Source: Gaiellasilicea sp963794385 (GTDB taxonomy: Bacteria; Actinomycetota; Thermoleophilia; Gaiellales; Gaiellaceae). From it: a DNA stretch of 64,000 nt. The notes under the pieces are model-generated. The model saw only the letters and a program-made list of their open reading frames with translations. It had not been told where the DNA came from and did not search any database. The stretch is from NCBI GenBank assembly GCA_963794385.1, contig CAWCDT010000010.1, positions 1 to 64,000 of the forward strand, read 5' to 3'. The position numbers and the translations under genes are program-made. Shown here piece by piece: positions 42,940 to 52,674 of this stretch (within the stretch, counting starts at the first letter, position 1; every line of letters begins with the position of its first letter).

Positions 42940-45125
42940 GCACCGTCGAGACGGTCAAGGTCAGCGTCGACGGGCGCGAGGTCGAGGTCGCGAAGGGCAC
43001 GGGACTCGTCGAGACCGCCGCCGCAGCCGGGATCGAGATTCCCGTCTTCTGCTACGAACCGCGGCTCGGGCCGGCAGTCGGCGCCTGCCGCATGTGCCTG
43101 GTCGAGATCGAGGGGATGCCGAAGCTCCAGGCGGGCTGCACGCTGACCGCACAGGACGGGATGGTCGTGCGCACCGCGCAGTCGTCCGCGAAGGCTGCGG
43201 AGGGGCAGGAGGCGACGCTCGAGTTCATCCTCGTCAACCACCCGCTCGACTGTCCCGTCTGTGACAAGGGCGGTGAGTGCCCGCTCCAGGACCTGACCTT
43301 CAAGTACGGGCCCGGCTCAACGCGGATGACGTTCCCGAAGCGGACGTTCGACAAGCCGATCCCGATCTCGCCCACGATCGCGCTCGACCGCGAGCGCTGC
43401 ATCCTGTGCTACCGCTGCACGCGCTTCTCCTCCGACGTCGCCGAGGACGGGCAGCTCGTTGCGCGCAACCGGGGAGCTCGCTCGCTGATCACGACGTTCG
43501 AGGACGAGGCCTACCGGGCTCCCTTCAGCGGCAACGTAATCGAGCTCTGCCCCGTCGGCGCCCTCACGTCGACGCAGTACCGCTTCGAGGCCCGCCCGTG
43601 GGAGATCCAGAACGTGCCTACGGTCTGCGGGCTCTGCCCGGTCGGCTGCAACATCACTGCGACCACACGCGAGGGGAAGGTCAAGCGCGTCCTCTCCCGG
43701 AACCATCCGGAGGTCGATCAGGGCTGGCTCTGCGACAAGGGCCGCTTCGCCTTCCCGCACCTCTACGCCGACGACCGGATCGTCGATCCGCTCGAGCGGA
43801 CGCGCCGTCGCGGCTTCGGCGAGCTCTCCTGGGACGAGGCGCTCGACCGCGTCGAAGAGCTCCTGCGCGGCGCGCAGGGGCGGATCGTGACGGCCCTGTC
43901 GGGCTCCGAGACGGTCGAGCAGGCCTATGCGCTGGCGAAGCTGCTCCGCCAGGGGCTGGGCGCCCACTCCGCCGTCATGCCCGAGGCGACGTCCTGGGCG
44001 CTCGACGCCTTTCGCGCGCCGCTGTCGACGATCGCGGCGGCCGAGATCGTCGTCGTGGTCGGCGAGGACGAGGTCGCCGACCGCGCCCCGATCGTCGAGC
44101 TCTGGCTCAAGCAGGCCCGCCGCAACGGCGCCGAGGTCGTGCTCCGGCCGGATGTGAAGCTGGGCAAGAAGCTCGCCGAGCGCTTGTCGACGTCGGACCG
44201 CGCTGTCCTGATCTGGTCGGGCCGTGGCGGGGGCGGGGGCGCCCGGCTCGCGGAGCTCGCGCACAAGCTAGGGCTCGACGGCAAGCCCGGCTGCGCCGCC
44301 TTCCACCTGCCATCGACACCGAACGCCCGTGGCGTCGCCGACGCCTGGGCCGCGGCCGCCGACGAAGAGGAGGCGAACCCGGAGCCGATCGGGCTCCTGA
44401 TCGTCTCCGGCGACGAAGCGGCGGCCGACCCGGTCGTCCGCGTGCTCGCCGAGCGGGCCGAGCACGTGCTCGCGGTCACGATGTTCCAGGGGCTCGCCGT
44501 CGGCTGGGCGGATGTTGTGCTCCCCGGGACGAGCTATCTCGAGCGGGACGGGTCCTACTACAACCTCGAGGGCCGCGTGCAGCGTCTGCGCCGCGCTGTA
44601 ATCCCGCCCGTACCGGACGAGCTCGCCTGGATCGCCAAGCTGGCAGAGCGCTTCGACGTCGAGCTCTCGCCGCATGCGTCCGTCGTCTTCGCCGAGCTTT
44701 CCGAGCTGATCTACCGGGGACTCGCGTTCGGCGAGGTCGGCGAGCGGGCGCCGCTGCCGGAACGAGCTCCTTACGAGGCTCCCGAGCGTGCTGCAGCCGC
44801 GCCGGTCACGCCTGCCGCCGCCGAGCCCGAGGAGCATTTCCTCGGCACGCTGAAGCTCCGCCGCTATCGCCCGCTCTTCTCCGGTCCCGCGGTCGAGCGC
44901 GTCCCGGAGCTCGCCTTCCAGCGTCCGGCCCCCGTGATCGAGCTATCTGCAGCCGACGCCGACCGCCGCCAGATCGCGAGCGGCGATCAGGTCCGCGTCC
45001 GCTCGAACGGCACGTCGGTCGAGCTGCGCGCCCAGGTCAGCCGGGCGCTCGCCGCGGGAACCGCTCGCATTGCCGAGGAGCACGCCGGCGATCTCCACCT
45101 CGACGTGGAGGTGGTCAGGGCATGA
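42936..45125 (+). CDS. nuoG: NADH-quinone oxidoreductase subunit G
   Basis: NuoG carries several Fe-S clusters on a molybdopterin-oxidoreductase-like scaffold. The N-terminal ferredoxin domain has FCYEPRLGPAVGACRMCLVE; the next blocks are NHPLDCPVCDKGGECPLQDL (with the His-Cys-Cys-Cys set) and RCILCYRCTRFSSDV. A further four-cysteine set, VCGLCPVGCNITATT with GWLCDKGRF, marks the extra N7-type cluster. The C-terminal half lacks a cofactor and ends with a small beta-barrel domain. Length is 729 residues, GTG start. Confidence 0.94.
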
Positions 45126-46108
45126 ACGAGCCCTGGTGGGTCTCGGTGATCAAGAGCGTGATCGTGATCAACCTCGTCATGGGCGCGTTCGCCTACCTGA
45201 CGCTCGCCGAGCGGAAGGTGATGGGTCGGATGCAGCTCCGCTACGGCCCGAACCGTGCCGGGCCGTTCGGGCTGCTGCAGCCGATCGCAGACCTGATGAA
45301 GCTGATCCGGAAGGAGAGCTTCTTCCCGGGCTCGGCCGTCGACGTCCTCTACATCTCCTCGCCCTTCGTGGCCGCCTTCGCGGCCCTCTGCACCTTCTCG
45401 GTGATCCCGTTCGGGCCGGGCTGGGAGATCTTCGGCACGCAGGTCGACGGCCAGATCGCGGACGTCCCGATCGCGCTGATCCTCATCTTCGCGATCGGCT
45501 CGATCGGCATCTACGGCTTCATCGTCGGCGGGTGGGCCTCGGACTCGAAGTACGCGCTGCTCGGCTCGATGCGGACCTGCGCGCAGCTCGTCAGCTACGA
45601 GGTCTCGCTCGCACTCAGCGTGCTCGGCGTCGTCCTGATGGCGCACACGCTCTCGCTGACCGAGATCGTCGCGGCGCAGGACGACTGGTGGTACATCGTC
45701 CCGCAGATCGTCGGCTTCGTCGTCTTCATGCTCGCGGGCACCGCCGAGACCGCCCGGGCGCCGTTCGACCTGCCCGAGGCCGAGCAGGAGCTGGTGGCGG
45801 GCTACCACACGGAGTACGGCGGCATGCGCTTCGGCCTCTTCACGATGAGCGAGTACATCAACCTGATCACGCTCTCCGGGCTCGCCGTGACGCTCTTCCT
45901 CGGCGGCTGGCACTTCCCCGTCTGGGAGGGGCTCGCGCCGCTCTGGTTCGTGCTCAAGCTGCTCGTGCTCCTGTTCGTCTTCATCTGGATGCGGACGACG
46001 CTGCCGCGCCTGCGCTACGACCAGCTGATGCGCTTCGGCTGGAAGGTGCTGCTGCCGGTGGCGACGATCAACGCGGTGATCACCGCGATCCTGGTGGTCT
46101 GGATCTAA
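45122..46108 (+). CDS. nuoH: NADH-quinone oxidoreductase subunit H
   Basis: NuoH is the membrane subunit that forms the quinone entry channel. It has eight to nine helices with AERKVMGRMQLRYGPNRAGP, LLQPIADLMKLIRKESFFPG and GTAETARAPFDLPEAEQELV, then YHTEYGGMRFGLFTMSEYIN, the acidic loops that link quinone chemistry to proton transfer. Length is 328 residues. Confidence 0.96.
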   Translation: MNEPWWVSVIKSVIVINLVMGAFAYLTLAERKVMGRMQLRYGPNRAGPFGLLQPIADLMKLIRKESFFPGSAVDVLYISSPFVAAFAALCTFSVIPFGPGWEIFGTQVDGQIADVPIALILIFAIGSIGIYGFIVGGWASDSKYALLGSMRTCAQLVSYEVSLALSVLGVVLMAHTLSLTEIVAAQDDWWYIVPQIVGFVVFMLAGTAETARAPFDLPEAEQELVAGYHTEYGGMRFGLFTMSEYINLITLSGLAVTLFLGGWHFPVWEGLAPLWFVLKLLVLLFVFIWMRTTLPRLRYDQLMRFGWKVLLPVATINAVITAILVVWI

Positions 46109-46596
46109 TGGCCATCGGAACCGCACGAGGCTTCGGGGTCACGTTCAAGCACATCTTCAAGCGCCCGATCACGCAGGAGTACCCGGAGTTCAAGCGGCCG
46201 GTCTACCCGCGCTTCCGCGGCCGCCACCGGCTGCACACGCACGAGAACGGGCTCGAGAAGTGCGTCGGCTGCTCGCTCTGCGCCGCCGCCTGCCCGGCGG
46301 ACTGCATCCGCGTCGTCCCGGCCGAGAACACGCCCGACAACCGCGTCTCGGCGGGCGAGCGTTACGCGCGCATCTACGAGATCAACATGAGCCGCTGCAT
46401 CTTCTGCGGCTACTGCGAGCTCGCCTGCCCGTTCGACGCGATCACGCTCGGCAACGAGTACGAGATCTCCGAGTACTCGCGCGACGACCTGATCTACACG
46501 AAGGACATGCTGCTCGCGGAGCCGATGAAGAAGACGCCGGTCGCCGACCGTGACCTCTACGACACGCCGATCCCGGCGTACAGGGCCCGCTCGTAA
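46108..46596 (+). CDS. nuoI: NADH-quinone oxidoreductase subunit I
   Basis: NuoI is the ferredoxin-like subunit with two 4Fe-4S clusters that feed N2. The two ligand motifs are CVGCSLCAAACPADCIRV and CIFCGYCELACPFDAITL. An amphipathic N-terminal helix (GFGVTFKHIFKRPITQEYPE) attaches it to the membrane arm. Length is 162 residues. The start shares its A with the nuoH stop (TAATG). Confidence 0.96.
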   Translation: MAIGTARGFGVTFKHIFKRPITQEYPEFKRPVYPRFRGRHRLHTHENGLEKCVGCSLCAAACPADCIRVVPAENTPDNRVSAGERYARIYEINMSRCIFCGYCELACPFDAITLGNEYEISEYSRDDLIYTKDMLLAEPMKKTPVADRDLYDTPIPAYRARS

Positions 46597-46600
46597 GGCC

Positions 46601-47152
46601 GTGGGTGACTTCCTCGTCTGGGTGATCTGGTTCGTTGCCGCCGCCGGGTGCCTCGGCTCCGGCCTCGCGGTGGTCTCGTTCGCGAACCCCTTCTTCTCGG
46701 CGCTCGCGCTGATCGGCAACTTGGGCTCGCTCGCCGTCCTCTTCCTGCTCGCGTCGGCCGAGTTCGTCGCGGCGGCGCAGGTGCTCGTCTACGCCGGCGC
46801 GGTGATGGTCATGTTCCTGTTCGTGATCGCCTACCTCGGCGACCGCACCGAGGGGCCGTTCTCCGGCGGCCCGTCGTGGGTGTCGTTCGGGGCGCTCGTC
46901 GCGGCGGCGGCGCTGCTCGTCGAGATCGTGGTCGTGATCGGGCTGCAGGCCGGGAACGGCCTCGCCGAGGAGGCGGAGATCACGCGTTCGTTCGGGAGCC
47001 CGGAGGAGGTCGGCCGCCTTTTCCTGACCGATCATCTGCTCGCGTTCGAGATCACCTCGATTGTGCTCCTCGTCGCGGCGGTCGGGGGCGTCGTGCTCGG
47101 GACGCGCTCGCGGGCCGAGGACGAAGAGGAGCTGTCGCGTGCAGGGTCCTGA
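46601..47152 (+). CDS. nuoJ: NADH-quinone oxidoreductase subunit J
   Basis: NuoJ is a five-helix membrane subunit. Helix 3 contains AEFVAAAQVLVYAGAVMVMF, including the pi-bulge region VYAGAVMVMFLFVIAYLG that is the most conserved part of the family. The start is a GTG at 46601 (VGDFLVWVIWFVAAAGCLGS). Length is 183 residues. The stop overlaps nuoK by 14 bases. Confidence 0.93.
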   Translation: MGDFLVWVIWFVAAAGCLGSGLAVVSFANPFFSALALIGNLGSLAVLFLLASAEFVAAAQVLVYAGAVMVMFLFVIAYLGDRTEGPFSGGPSWVSFGALVAAAALLVEIVVVIGLQAGNGLAEEAEITRSFGSPEEVGRLFLTDHLLAFEITSIVLLVAAVGGVVLGTRSRAEDEEELSRAGS

Positions 47153-47447
47153 TCTCGCCTGGTACCTCGTCGTCAGCGCGATCCTCTTCGGGATCGGGAT
47201 CGCGGGCGTGCTCCTGCGTCGCAGCCCGCTGATCGTCCTCCTCTCGCTCGAGATCATGCTCAACGCTGCGAACCTCGCCCTGATCGCCTTCGCTCGTCTC
47301 CACGGCGACCACGACGGGCAGGTCTTCGCGCTCGCGGTGATGGCCGTCGCGGCGTCCGAGGTCGTCGTCGGGCTCGGGTTGATCGTCGCGATCGCGCGCA
47401 GGCGGCTCGACCTCGACGTCGACCGGCTCCGGGTACTTCGCGGATGA
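47139..47447 (+). CDS. nuoK: NADH-quinone oxidoreductase subunit K
   Basis: NuoK is a three-helix subunit with two conserved membrane Glu residues, seen here in IVLLSLEIMLNAANLALIAF and in MAVAASEVVVGLGLIVAIAR. Length is 102 residues, GTG start, and the gene overlaps nuoJ and nuoL by 14 and 4 bases. Confidence 0.95.
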   Translation: MQGPDLAWYLVVSAILFGIGIAGVLLRRSPLIVLLSLEIMLNAANLALIAFARLHGDHDGQVFALAVMAVAASEVVVGLGLIVAIARRRLDLDVDRLRVLRG

Positions 47448-49345
47448 TCGCCGGCGCCTGGCTCTGCCTGGTCGCGCCTCTGGCGGGAGCGCTCGCGATC
47501 ACGCTCCTCGGCGGCTCGATCTCCCGGCGGACGGCAGGCTGGATCTCGACGCTCTCGGTCTTCACGGCGTTCGGCGGCGCGGTCGCGTCGTTCATCGGCC
47601 TGCTGAGCCGCGACCCGGAGGAGCGCGAGGCGTTCACGACCGCGTGGACCTGGCTCGCCACGGGCGACTTCGAAGTCGGGCTGACGCTGCTCGTCGACCC
47701 GCTCGCGGTCACGATGATGCTGATCGTCTCCGGCGTCGGCGGCCTGATCGTCCTCTACTCGATCGGCTACATGCACGACGACCCCGAGGAGCGGCGCTAC
47801 TTCGCCTACATGGCGCTCTTCGTCTTCTCGATGCTGCTGCTCGTCCAGGCGGGGAACTTCCTGATCCTGCTCGCGGGCTGGGGCCTCGTCGGCCTCGCCT
47901 CGTACCTGCTCATCGGCTTCTGGCACGAGCGGCCCGAGGCCGTCGCGGCCGCCAAGAAAGCCTTCGTCATGAACGCATTCGGCGACGCGACGATGGCGCT
48001 CGCCTTCTTCGTGTTGATCTGGCAGACGGGCACGCTCGACTTCGCGGGCGTCTTCGAGGACGTGGACGGCATGTCGCAGACGCTCGTCAACCTCGTAGCC
48101 CTGGGTCTGCTCGGCGGCGCGGTCGCGAAGTCGGCGCAGATCCCGATCCACACCTGGCTCCCCGACGCCATGGAGGGCCCCACCCCGGTCTCGGCGCTGA
48201 TCCACGCCGCGACGATGGTGACCGCCGGCGTCTACCTGATCGCACGGGCGCACCCGATCTTCGAGCAGGCTCCGAGGGTCTCCGATCTCGCCGCCGGCCT
48301 CGGCGCGATCACGCTCCTCGTCGCCGGGCTCGTCGCGCTCGTGCAAACGGACATCAAGCGCGTCATTGCCTATTCGACGATGTCCCAGATCGGCTACATG
48401 TTCCTCGGCGCCGGACTCGGGGCGTACGGGAGCGGGATGTTCCACCTGATGACGCACGCCTATTTCAAGGCGCTGCTCTTCCTCGCAGCCGGCCTCGTCA
48501 TCCACCGGCTCGCGAACGAGCAGGACATCCGGCTGATGGGCGGTGTGCGCCACCTGATGCCGAAGACCTTCGTCGCATTCCTGATCGGCTCGCTCGCGCT
48601 CGTCGGCATCCCGCCACTCTCGGGGTTCTTCTCGAAGGACTCGATCCTGGCGGCGGCGCTTGCGAGCGGAGGCTACGGCCAACTGCTCTACGTCGCCGGT
48701 CTCGCCGGGGCGTTGCTGACCGGCATCTACGCGTTCCGACTCCTCTTCGTCGTCTTCCTGGGCGAGCCGTCGCCGCTCGTCCGCGAGCACGAGCACGGTC
48801 ACGGTCACGGTGAAGGGCCGTGGACGATGACGTCGACCGTCGTGCTGCTCACGGTGCTCACCGCCTTCGGGGGCTGGTTCCAGGTCGCCGGGCTGTGGGA
48901 GACGTTCGGCGAGTGGCTCGACCCCGTCGCGGTCGGCCGGGAGCACTTCGGTCTCGTCGAGCCGACGATCACCCAGGACTACGTCACGAGCGTGATCGCG
49001 GTCGGTCTCGGCCTGCTCGGGATCGGCATCGCGTGGTTCTTCTACGGCGCGCGTAGGCGGCCGGTGCCCCGCTTGGCCTCCGTCCAGGAGACGCTCGAGC
49101 ACAAGTTCTGGTTCGACGAGCTCTACGACAAGGTCTTCTACGAGCCCGCGGTCTCCGTCACGCGGCTCCTGCGAAGAGGCGTCGAGGAGCCGATGATCGG
49201 CGGCTCGATCTCGGGGGTCACACTGGGGGCGCGCGAGGCCGCCGGCGCCCTCGGCGACGCGCAGACGGGCTACCTGCGGAGCTACGCGCTCGCGATCGCT
49301 GCTGCGGTCGCTGTCCTCGTCGTCGTCTTCATCTCGGTGCAATGA
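47444..49345 (+). CDS. nuoL: NADH-quinone oxidoreductase subunit L
   Basis: NuoL is the distal antiporter-like proton pump. It shows FVFSMLLLVQAGNFLILLAG with WGLVGLASYLLIGFWHERPE, the pump block GAVAKSAQIPIHTWLPDAME, GPTPVSALIHAATMVTAGVY and TDIKRVIAYSTMSQIGYMFL. The Lys and His residues of the proton path are present. A His-rich loop (EHEHGHGHGEG) sits near residue 450, and the last 80 residues form the lateral helix and terminal helix. Length is 633 residues. Confidence 0.96.
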   Translation: MIAGAWLCLVAPLAGALAITLLGGSISRRTAGWISTLSVFTAFGGAVASFIGLLSRDPEEREAFTTAWTWLATGDFEVGLTLLVDPLAVTMMLIVSGVGGLIVLYSIGYMHDDPEERRYFAYMALFVFSMLLLVQAGNFLILLAGWGLVGLASYLLIGFWHERPEAVAAAKKAFVMNAFGDATMALAFFVLIWQTGTLDFAGVFEDVDGMSQTLVNLVALGLLGGAVAKSAQIPIHTWLPDAMEGPTPVSALIHAATMVTAGVYLIARAHPIFEQAPRVSDLAAGLGAITLLVAGLVALVQTDIKRVIAYSTMSQIGYMFLGAGLGAYGSGMFHLMTHAYFKALLFLAAGLVIHRLANEQDIRLMGGVRHLMPKTFVAFLIGSLALVGIPPLSGFFSKDSILAAALASGGYGQLLYVAGLAGALLTGIYAFRLLFVVFLGEPSPLVREHEHGHGHGEGPWTMTSTVVLLTVLTAFGGWFQVAGLWETFGEWLDPVAVGREHFGLVEPTITQDYVTSVIAVGLGLLGIGIAWFFYGARRRPVPRLASVQETLEHKFWFDELYDKVFYEPAVSVTRLLRRGVEEPMIGGSISGVTLGAREAAGALGDAQTGYLRSYALAIAAAVAVLVVVFISVQ

Positions 49346-50768
49346 CGACCGCGCTGATCGTCCTCCCGCTCGCAGCCGCCCTCGTCGTCTGGCTGCTGCC
49401 GCTCCCGGGGCGGGCGGCCGGCGGCCTGGCGCTGCTTGCAGCGCTCGCGGAGCTGACGCTCTGGGCGGTCGTGCTCGGCGGCTTCGACTTCGAGCAGGGG
49501 CTGCAGCTCGAGAACCAGCGGAGCTGGTTCAGCGACCTCGACGTCTCCTACCACGTCGGCCTCTACGGCTTCTCGCTCTGGCTCACCGGCCTGGCGATCG
49601 TCGTCTGTCGGCGGCGATCGGCTACGCGCTCTGGGCCGGCCGGGAGCGCGGGCGCGCCTACCACGGGCTGCTGCTCTTCCTCACCGGTGCGATTGTCGGT
49701 GTGTTCGCGGCCCAGGATCTGCTGCTCTTCTACGTCTTCTTCGAGGCGATGCTGATCCCGCTCTACGTGCTGATCGGCGTGTGGGGCGGCCCGAGGCGTC
49801 TCCGTGCGACGGCGCTGTTCGTCATCTACACGATGGCGGGCTCGCTGCTGATGCTGGCCGCGATCGTCGCGTTCGGGCTCTCGCAGGGAACCTTCTCGCT
49901 GGTCGACTCGGGAACGTCCGCGAACGAGTGGCTCTTCCTCGGCTTCCTCGTGGCGTTCGCGGTCAAGGCGCCGATCTTCCCCTTCCACGGCTGGCTGGTC
50001 GAGTCGTACCGGGAGGCGCCTCCGGAGGTGGCCGCGATCCTCTCCGGGGTCGTCTCGAAGGCAGCCGTCTACGGCCTGCTGCGGATCGTGATCGCGAAGT
50101 TTCCGGAGCCCGTCGAGGACTTCCAGGTGACGATTCTGGCCTTCGCCGCGGTCACGCTCGTCTACGGGTCGCTGCTCGCGTTCCGTGCTCCCGACATTCG
50201 CTCGGTGACCGCCTATTCGTCGATGGCGCAGATGGGATTGATCGTGCTCGGGCTCTTCTCACTCAACGAGCTCGGCGTGAACGGCGCGATCCTCCAGTCG
50301 GTCGCGCACGGGCTCGTCTCGGCGACGCTCTTCCTGCTCGCAGGGATGGTCGAGGCCCGGACCGGCACGAGCCGGTTCGCCGTGCTCGGCGGGATGGCGC
50401 GCGGGCGCCCGGCGCTCGCGACCATGCTCATGACGGCCGGGATCATCGCCCTCGCGGTGCCCGGCTCGGTTGCGTTCGCAGGCGAGTTCCTGATCCTCGC
50501 GGGCGTCTACGACGTCGGCTGGGGGTGGGCCGTTGTCGGTGCGGGCGCGATCGTGCTCGCCGCCATGTACATGCTCAGGCTCATTTCGGCCGTGCTGCAC
50601 CGCGCCCGCGGCTTCGACGTCACCGACGACGCACCTGACCTTCGCGTCGGCGAGCTCTCGCTCGTCGTGCCGCTCGTCGCCGCCCTGCTCTTCCTGTCAG
50701 CCTGGCCGGCGGCGATCTCAGAGCGGTCGTTCCCGCTTGGCAGCGACGTGACGGAGGCCGGCGGGTGA
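49342..50768 (+). CDS. nuoM: NADH-quinone oxidoreductase subunit M, frameshifted
   Basis: NuoM is the middle antiporter-like pump. The N-terminal frame gives MTTALIVLPLAAALVVWLLP and WFSDLDVSYHVGLYGFSLWL. Near 49,610 it changes to the frame with IGYALWAGRERGRAYHGLLL, then FYVFFEAMLIPLYVLIGVWG (the conserved membrane Glu) and FAVKAPIFPFHGWLVESYRE (Lys and His of the proton path). Either one base is missing or two are extra at 49,600-49,615. Restored length is about 475 residues, slightly short for the family. The start overlaps nuoL and the stop overlaps nuoN by 4 bases. Confidence 0.92.
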
Positions 50769-52228
50769 TCCCGACTCCGGAGGTCGACTGGCTCGCGCTC
50801 TCGCCGACGCTGGCGCTGCTCGGGGCCTCGTTCGTGGCGCTGCTCGCGGGCGTGATCCTGCCGGCCTGGTCGCGACGCGGCTTCACGGCTTTCGTCGCCT
50901 TCGCGGGGTTCGTCACCGCGGGCGTCTTCGCCGGCGTCGTCTTCGATCGCTCTCTCGAGGGCGAAGCGCTGATCGCGGAGTCGTTCACGCGCGACCGCCT
51001 CGGCGCTCTCGCGGCGGTGATCATCACGGGGGCCGGCGCTTTGACCGTGCTTCTCTCGTGGGGCGAGCGGCGGCGCGATCACGCGGGCGAGTACTACGCG
51101 CTCCTCACGGCCGCGGCAGCCGGAATGGCGTTCTTCGTCACCGCCGGGAACCTGATGACCCTCTTCCTCGGTCTCGAGTGGTTCTCGATCGCGCTCTACG
51201 TCCTCTGTGCGCTCGACACGCACCGTGAGACCTCGCTCGAGGCCGGTCTCAAGTACCTGATCGTCGGCGGCTTCGGCTCGGCCATCCTGCTCTACGGCTC
51301 GGCGCTCGTCTACGGCGCCACCGGTGAGCTCGGGTTCTCCGAGATCGCGGCTGCGAACGCGGGCGACGACTATCTGCTGCTGGCCGGGCTCGCCATGCTG
51401 ATCGCCGGCCTCGGCTTCAAGGCATCGGCTGCGCCCTTCCACATGTGGACGCCGGACGTCTACGAGGGCGCGCCAACCTCGGTGACCGCGTTCATGTCCG
51501 CGGCGACGAAAGTGGCGGCGCTGGTGGTGACGCTGCGGCTCCTCGTCGTCGCCTTCCCTCAGGAGGAGCACCTGTGGACGGTCGCAATCGCCGTGCTCGC
51601 GATCGTCTCGCTCGCCGTGGGGAACCTGGCTGCGCTCGTGCAGCGGAACGTGAAGCGGCTGCTGGCGTACTCCTCGGTCTCGCACGCGGGCTTCATGTTG
51701 ATCGCGATCGCCGCGAACAACGAGCTGGGAGCACGCGCCCTGCTCTACTACCTGATCCCCTACGGTGCGATGTCGATCGGCGCCTTCGCGGTGGTCGCGG
51801 CTCGCGAGCGTGAGCTGGGCGTGCCCGTGACGCTCGACAACCTCGGCGGCATGGGCTGGGAGCGGCCGTTTCTCGGGGCTTCGATGTGGGTCTTCATGCT
51901 CGGCTTCATGGGCATGCCCTTCACGGGCGGCCTCGTGGGGAAGTTCTACGTCTTCGCCGCGGCCTACGAGGCCGGCTGGTGGTGGCTGATCGTGGCGGGA
52001 GTGATCGCAACGGCGATCTCGCTCTACTACTACCTCGCCGTCGTCCGAGCGCTCTACATGCGCCCGGGTGTCGAGCTTCGGCCCGTCGTGGCCGGCGGCT
52101 CGCCGCCTAGGGACCCGCTGCTCCAGGTCGCTGTCCTCTGCGCGGTCGGCGTCACGATCGGCTCGTTCTTCTTCGTCCAGCCGCTGATCGACCTCGCCGG
52201 CGACGCGGCCGCGTCGCTGCCGCTCTGA
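50765..52228 (+). CDS. nuoN: NADH-quinone oxidoreductase subunit N
   Basis: NuoN is the third antiporter-like pump. Characteristic blocks are FFVTAGNLMTLFLGLEWFSI, ALYVLCALDTHRETSLEAGL, GFKASAAPFHMWTPDVYEGA (Lys and His) and NLAALVQRNVKRLLAYSSVS, all in 487 residues with about fourteen helices. The GTG start overlaps nuoM. It is the last gene of the operon; only a short palindrome follows. Confidence 0.96.
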   Translation: MIPTPEVDWLALSPTLALLGASFVALLAGVILPAWSRRGFTAFVAFAGFVTAGVFAGVVFDRSLEGEALIAESFTRDRLGALAAVIITGAGALTVLLSWGERRRDHAGEYYALLTAAAAGMAFFVTAGNLMTLFLGLEWFSIALYVLCALDTHRETSLEAGLKYLIVGGFGSAILLYGSALVYGATGELGFSEIAAANAGDDYLLLAGLAMLIAGLGFKASAAPFHMWTPDVYEGAPTSVTAFMSAATKVAALVVTLRLLVVAFPQEEHLWTVAIAVLAIVSLAVGNLAALVQRNVKRLLAYSSVSHAGFMLIAIAANNELGARALLYYLIPYGAMSIGAFAVVAARERELGVPVTLDNLGGMGWERPFLGASMWVFMLGFMGMPFTGGLVGKFYVFAAAYEAGWWWLIVAGVIATAISLYYYLAVVRALYMRPGVELRPVVAGGSPPRDPLLQVAVLCAVGVTIGSFFFVQPLIDLAGDAAASLPL

Positions 52229-52232
52229 TCAC

Positions 52233-52247
52233 GTAACAGTCTGTTAC
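52233..52247. promoter_or_regulatory. 15-base palindrome between convergent genes
   Basis: GTAACAG (52233-52239) and CTGTTAC (52241-52247) form a perfect inverted repeat around one T, just after the nuoN stop and over the stop of the convergent small gene. It looks like a dimeric repressor site, but its position at gene ends would also suit a short bidirectional terminator. Neither role is shown. Confidence 0.3.
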
Positions 52248-52627
52248 TTGGCCCGGAGCGCCGCGCGGAAGCGCTCGCGCGGTACAGCTGTCCAGGCCGT
52301 CAGGAGCGCTTGCGCAGCGAAGATCACCAGCGCCGCCACGACGGCGGTCAGTCCGATCGCCGGCGGGGCTGCGCCGTCGAGGAGCGGGGCGCGTGCCGCT
52401 GCGGCGAGGAGGACGAACGGGAGCGCCAGGCCACCGAGCACCGCGACGGCGCGGTCGCGTGGGGCCGCAGCCGTGCCGTCGAGGACGTCTCCCAACGCCG
52501 AGAGCGCCGCGACGGCGACGACGGGGACGGCAGCGACGAGCGCCCAGTAGGCGAGCGAGTGCCGACCGGCCGCGTCGGCGAGAGCCGCACCGACGACGAG
52601 CGAGACGGAGGCGACACGCACGCTCAC
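52244..52627 (-). CDS. Small hydrophobic membrane protein of unknown function
   Basis: The 127-residue protein has four hydrophobic segments, for example SLAYWALVAAVPVVAVAALS and IGLTAVVAALVIFAAQALLT, and ends with a basic tail (VPRERFRAALRAK). I recognise no family. The frame is uninterrupted with a GTG start. Two Arg-rich loops on one side suggest a cytoplasmic C-terminus. It converges on nuoN and starts 47 bases from the divergent UPF0173 gene, so a shared intergenic promoter region is likely. Confidence 0.6.
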   Translation of the reverse strand: MSVRVASVSLVVGAALADAAGRHSLAYWALVAAVPVVAVAALSALGDVLDGTAAAPRDRAVAVLGGLALPFVLLAAAARAPLLDGAAPPAIGLTAVVAALVIFAAQALLTAWTAVPRERFRAALRAK

Positions 52628-52674
52628 GACGGGATGTTCGCCGCGCCGTCGGACGGTCCTTTACGCTCCAGCCC

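Noticed and set aside
46442..49342. A 966-residue open frame on the minus strand opposite nuoJ-nuoL
   Set aside because: It is an antisense shadow: composition is almost only Arg, Asp, Glu, Gly and Ala, no family motifs, and the plus strand holds complete conserved nuo genes.
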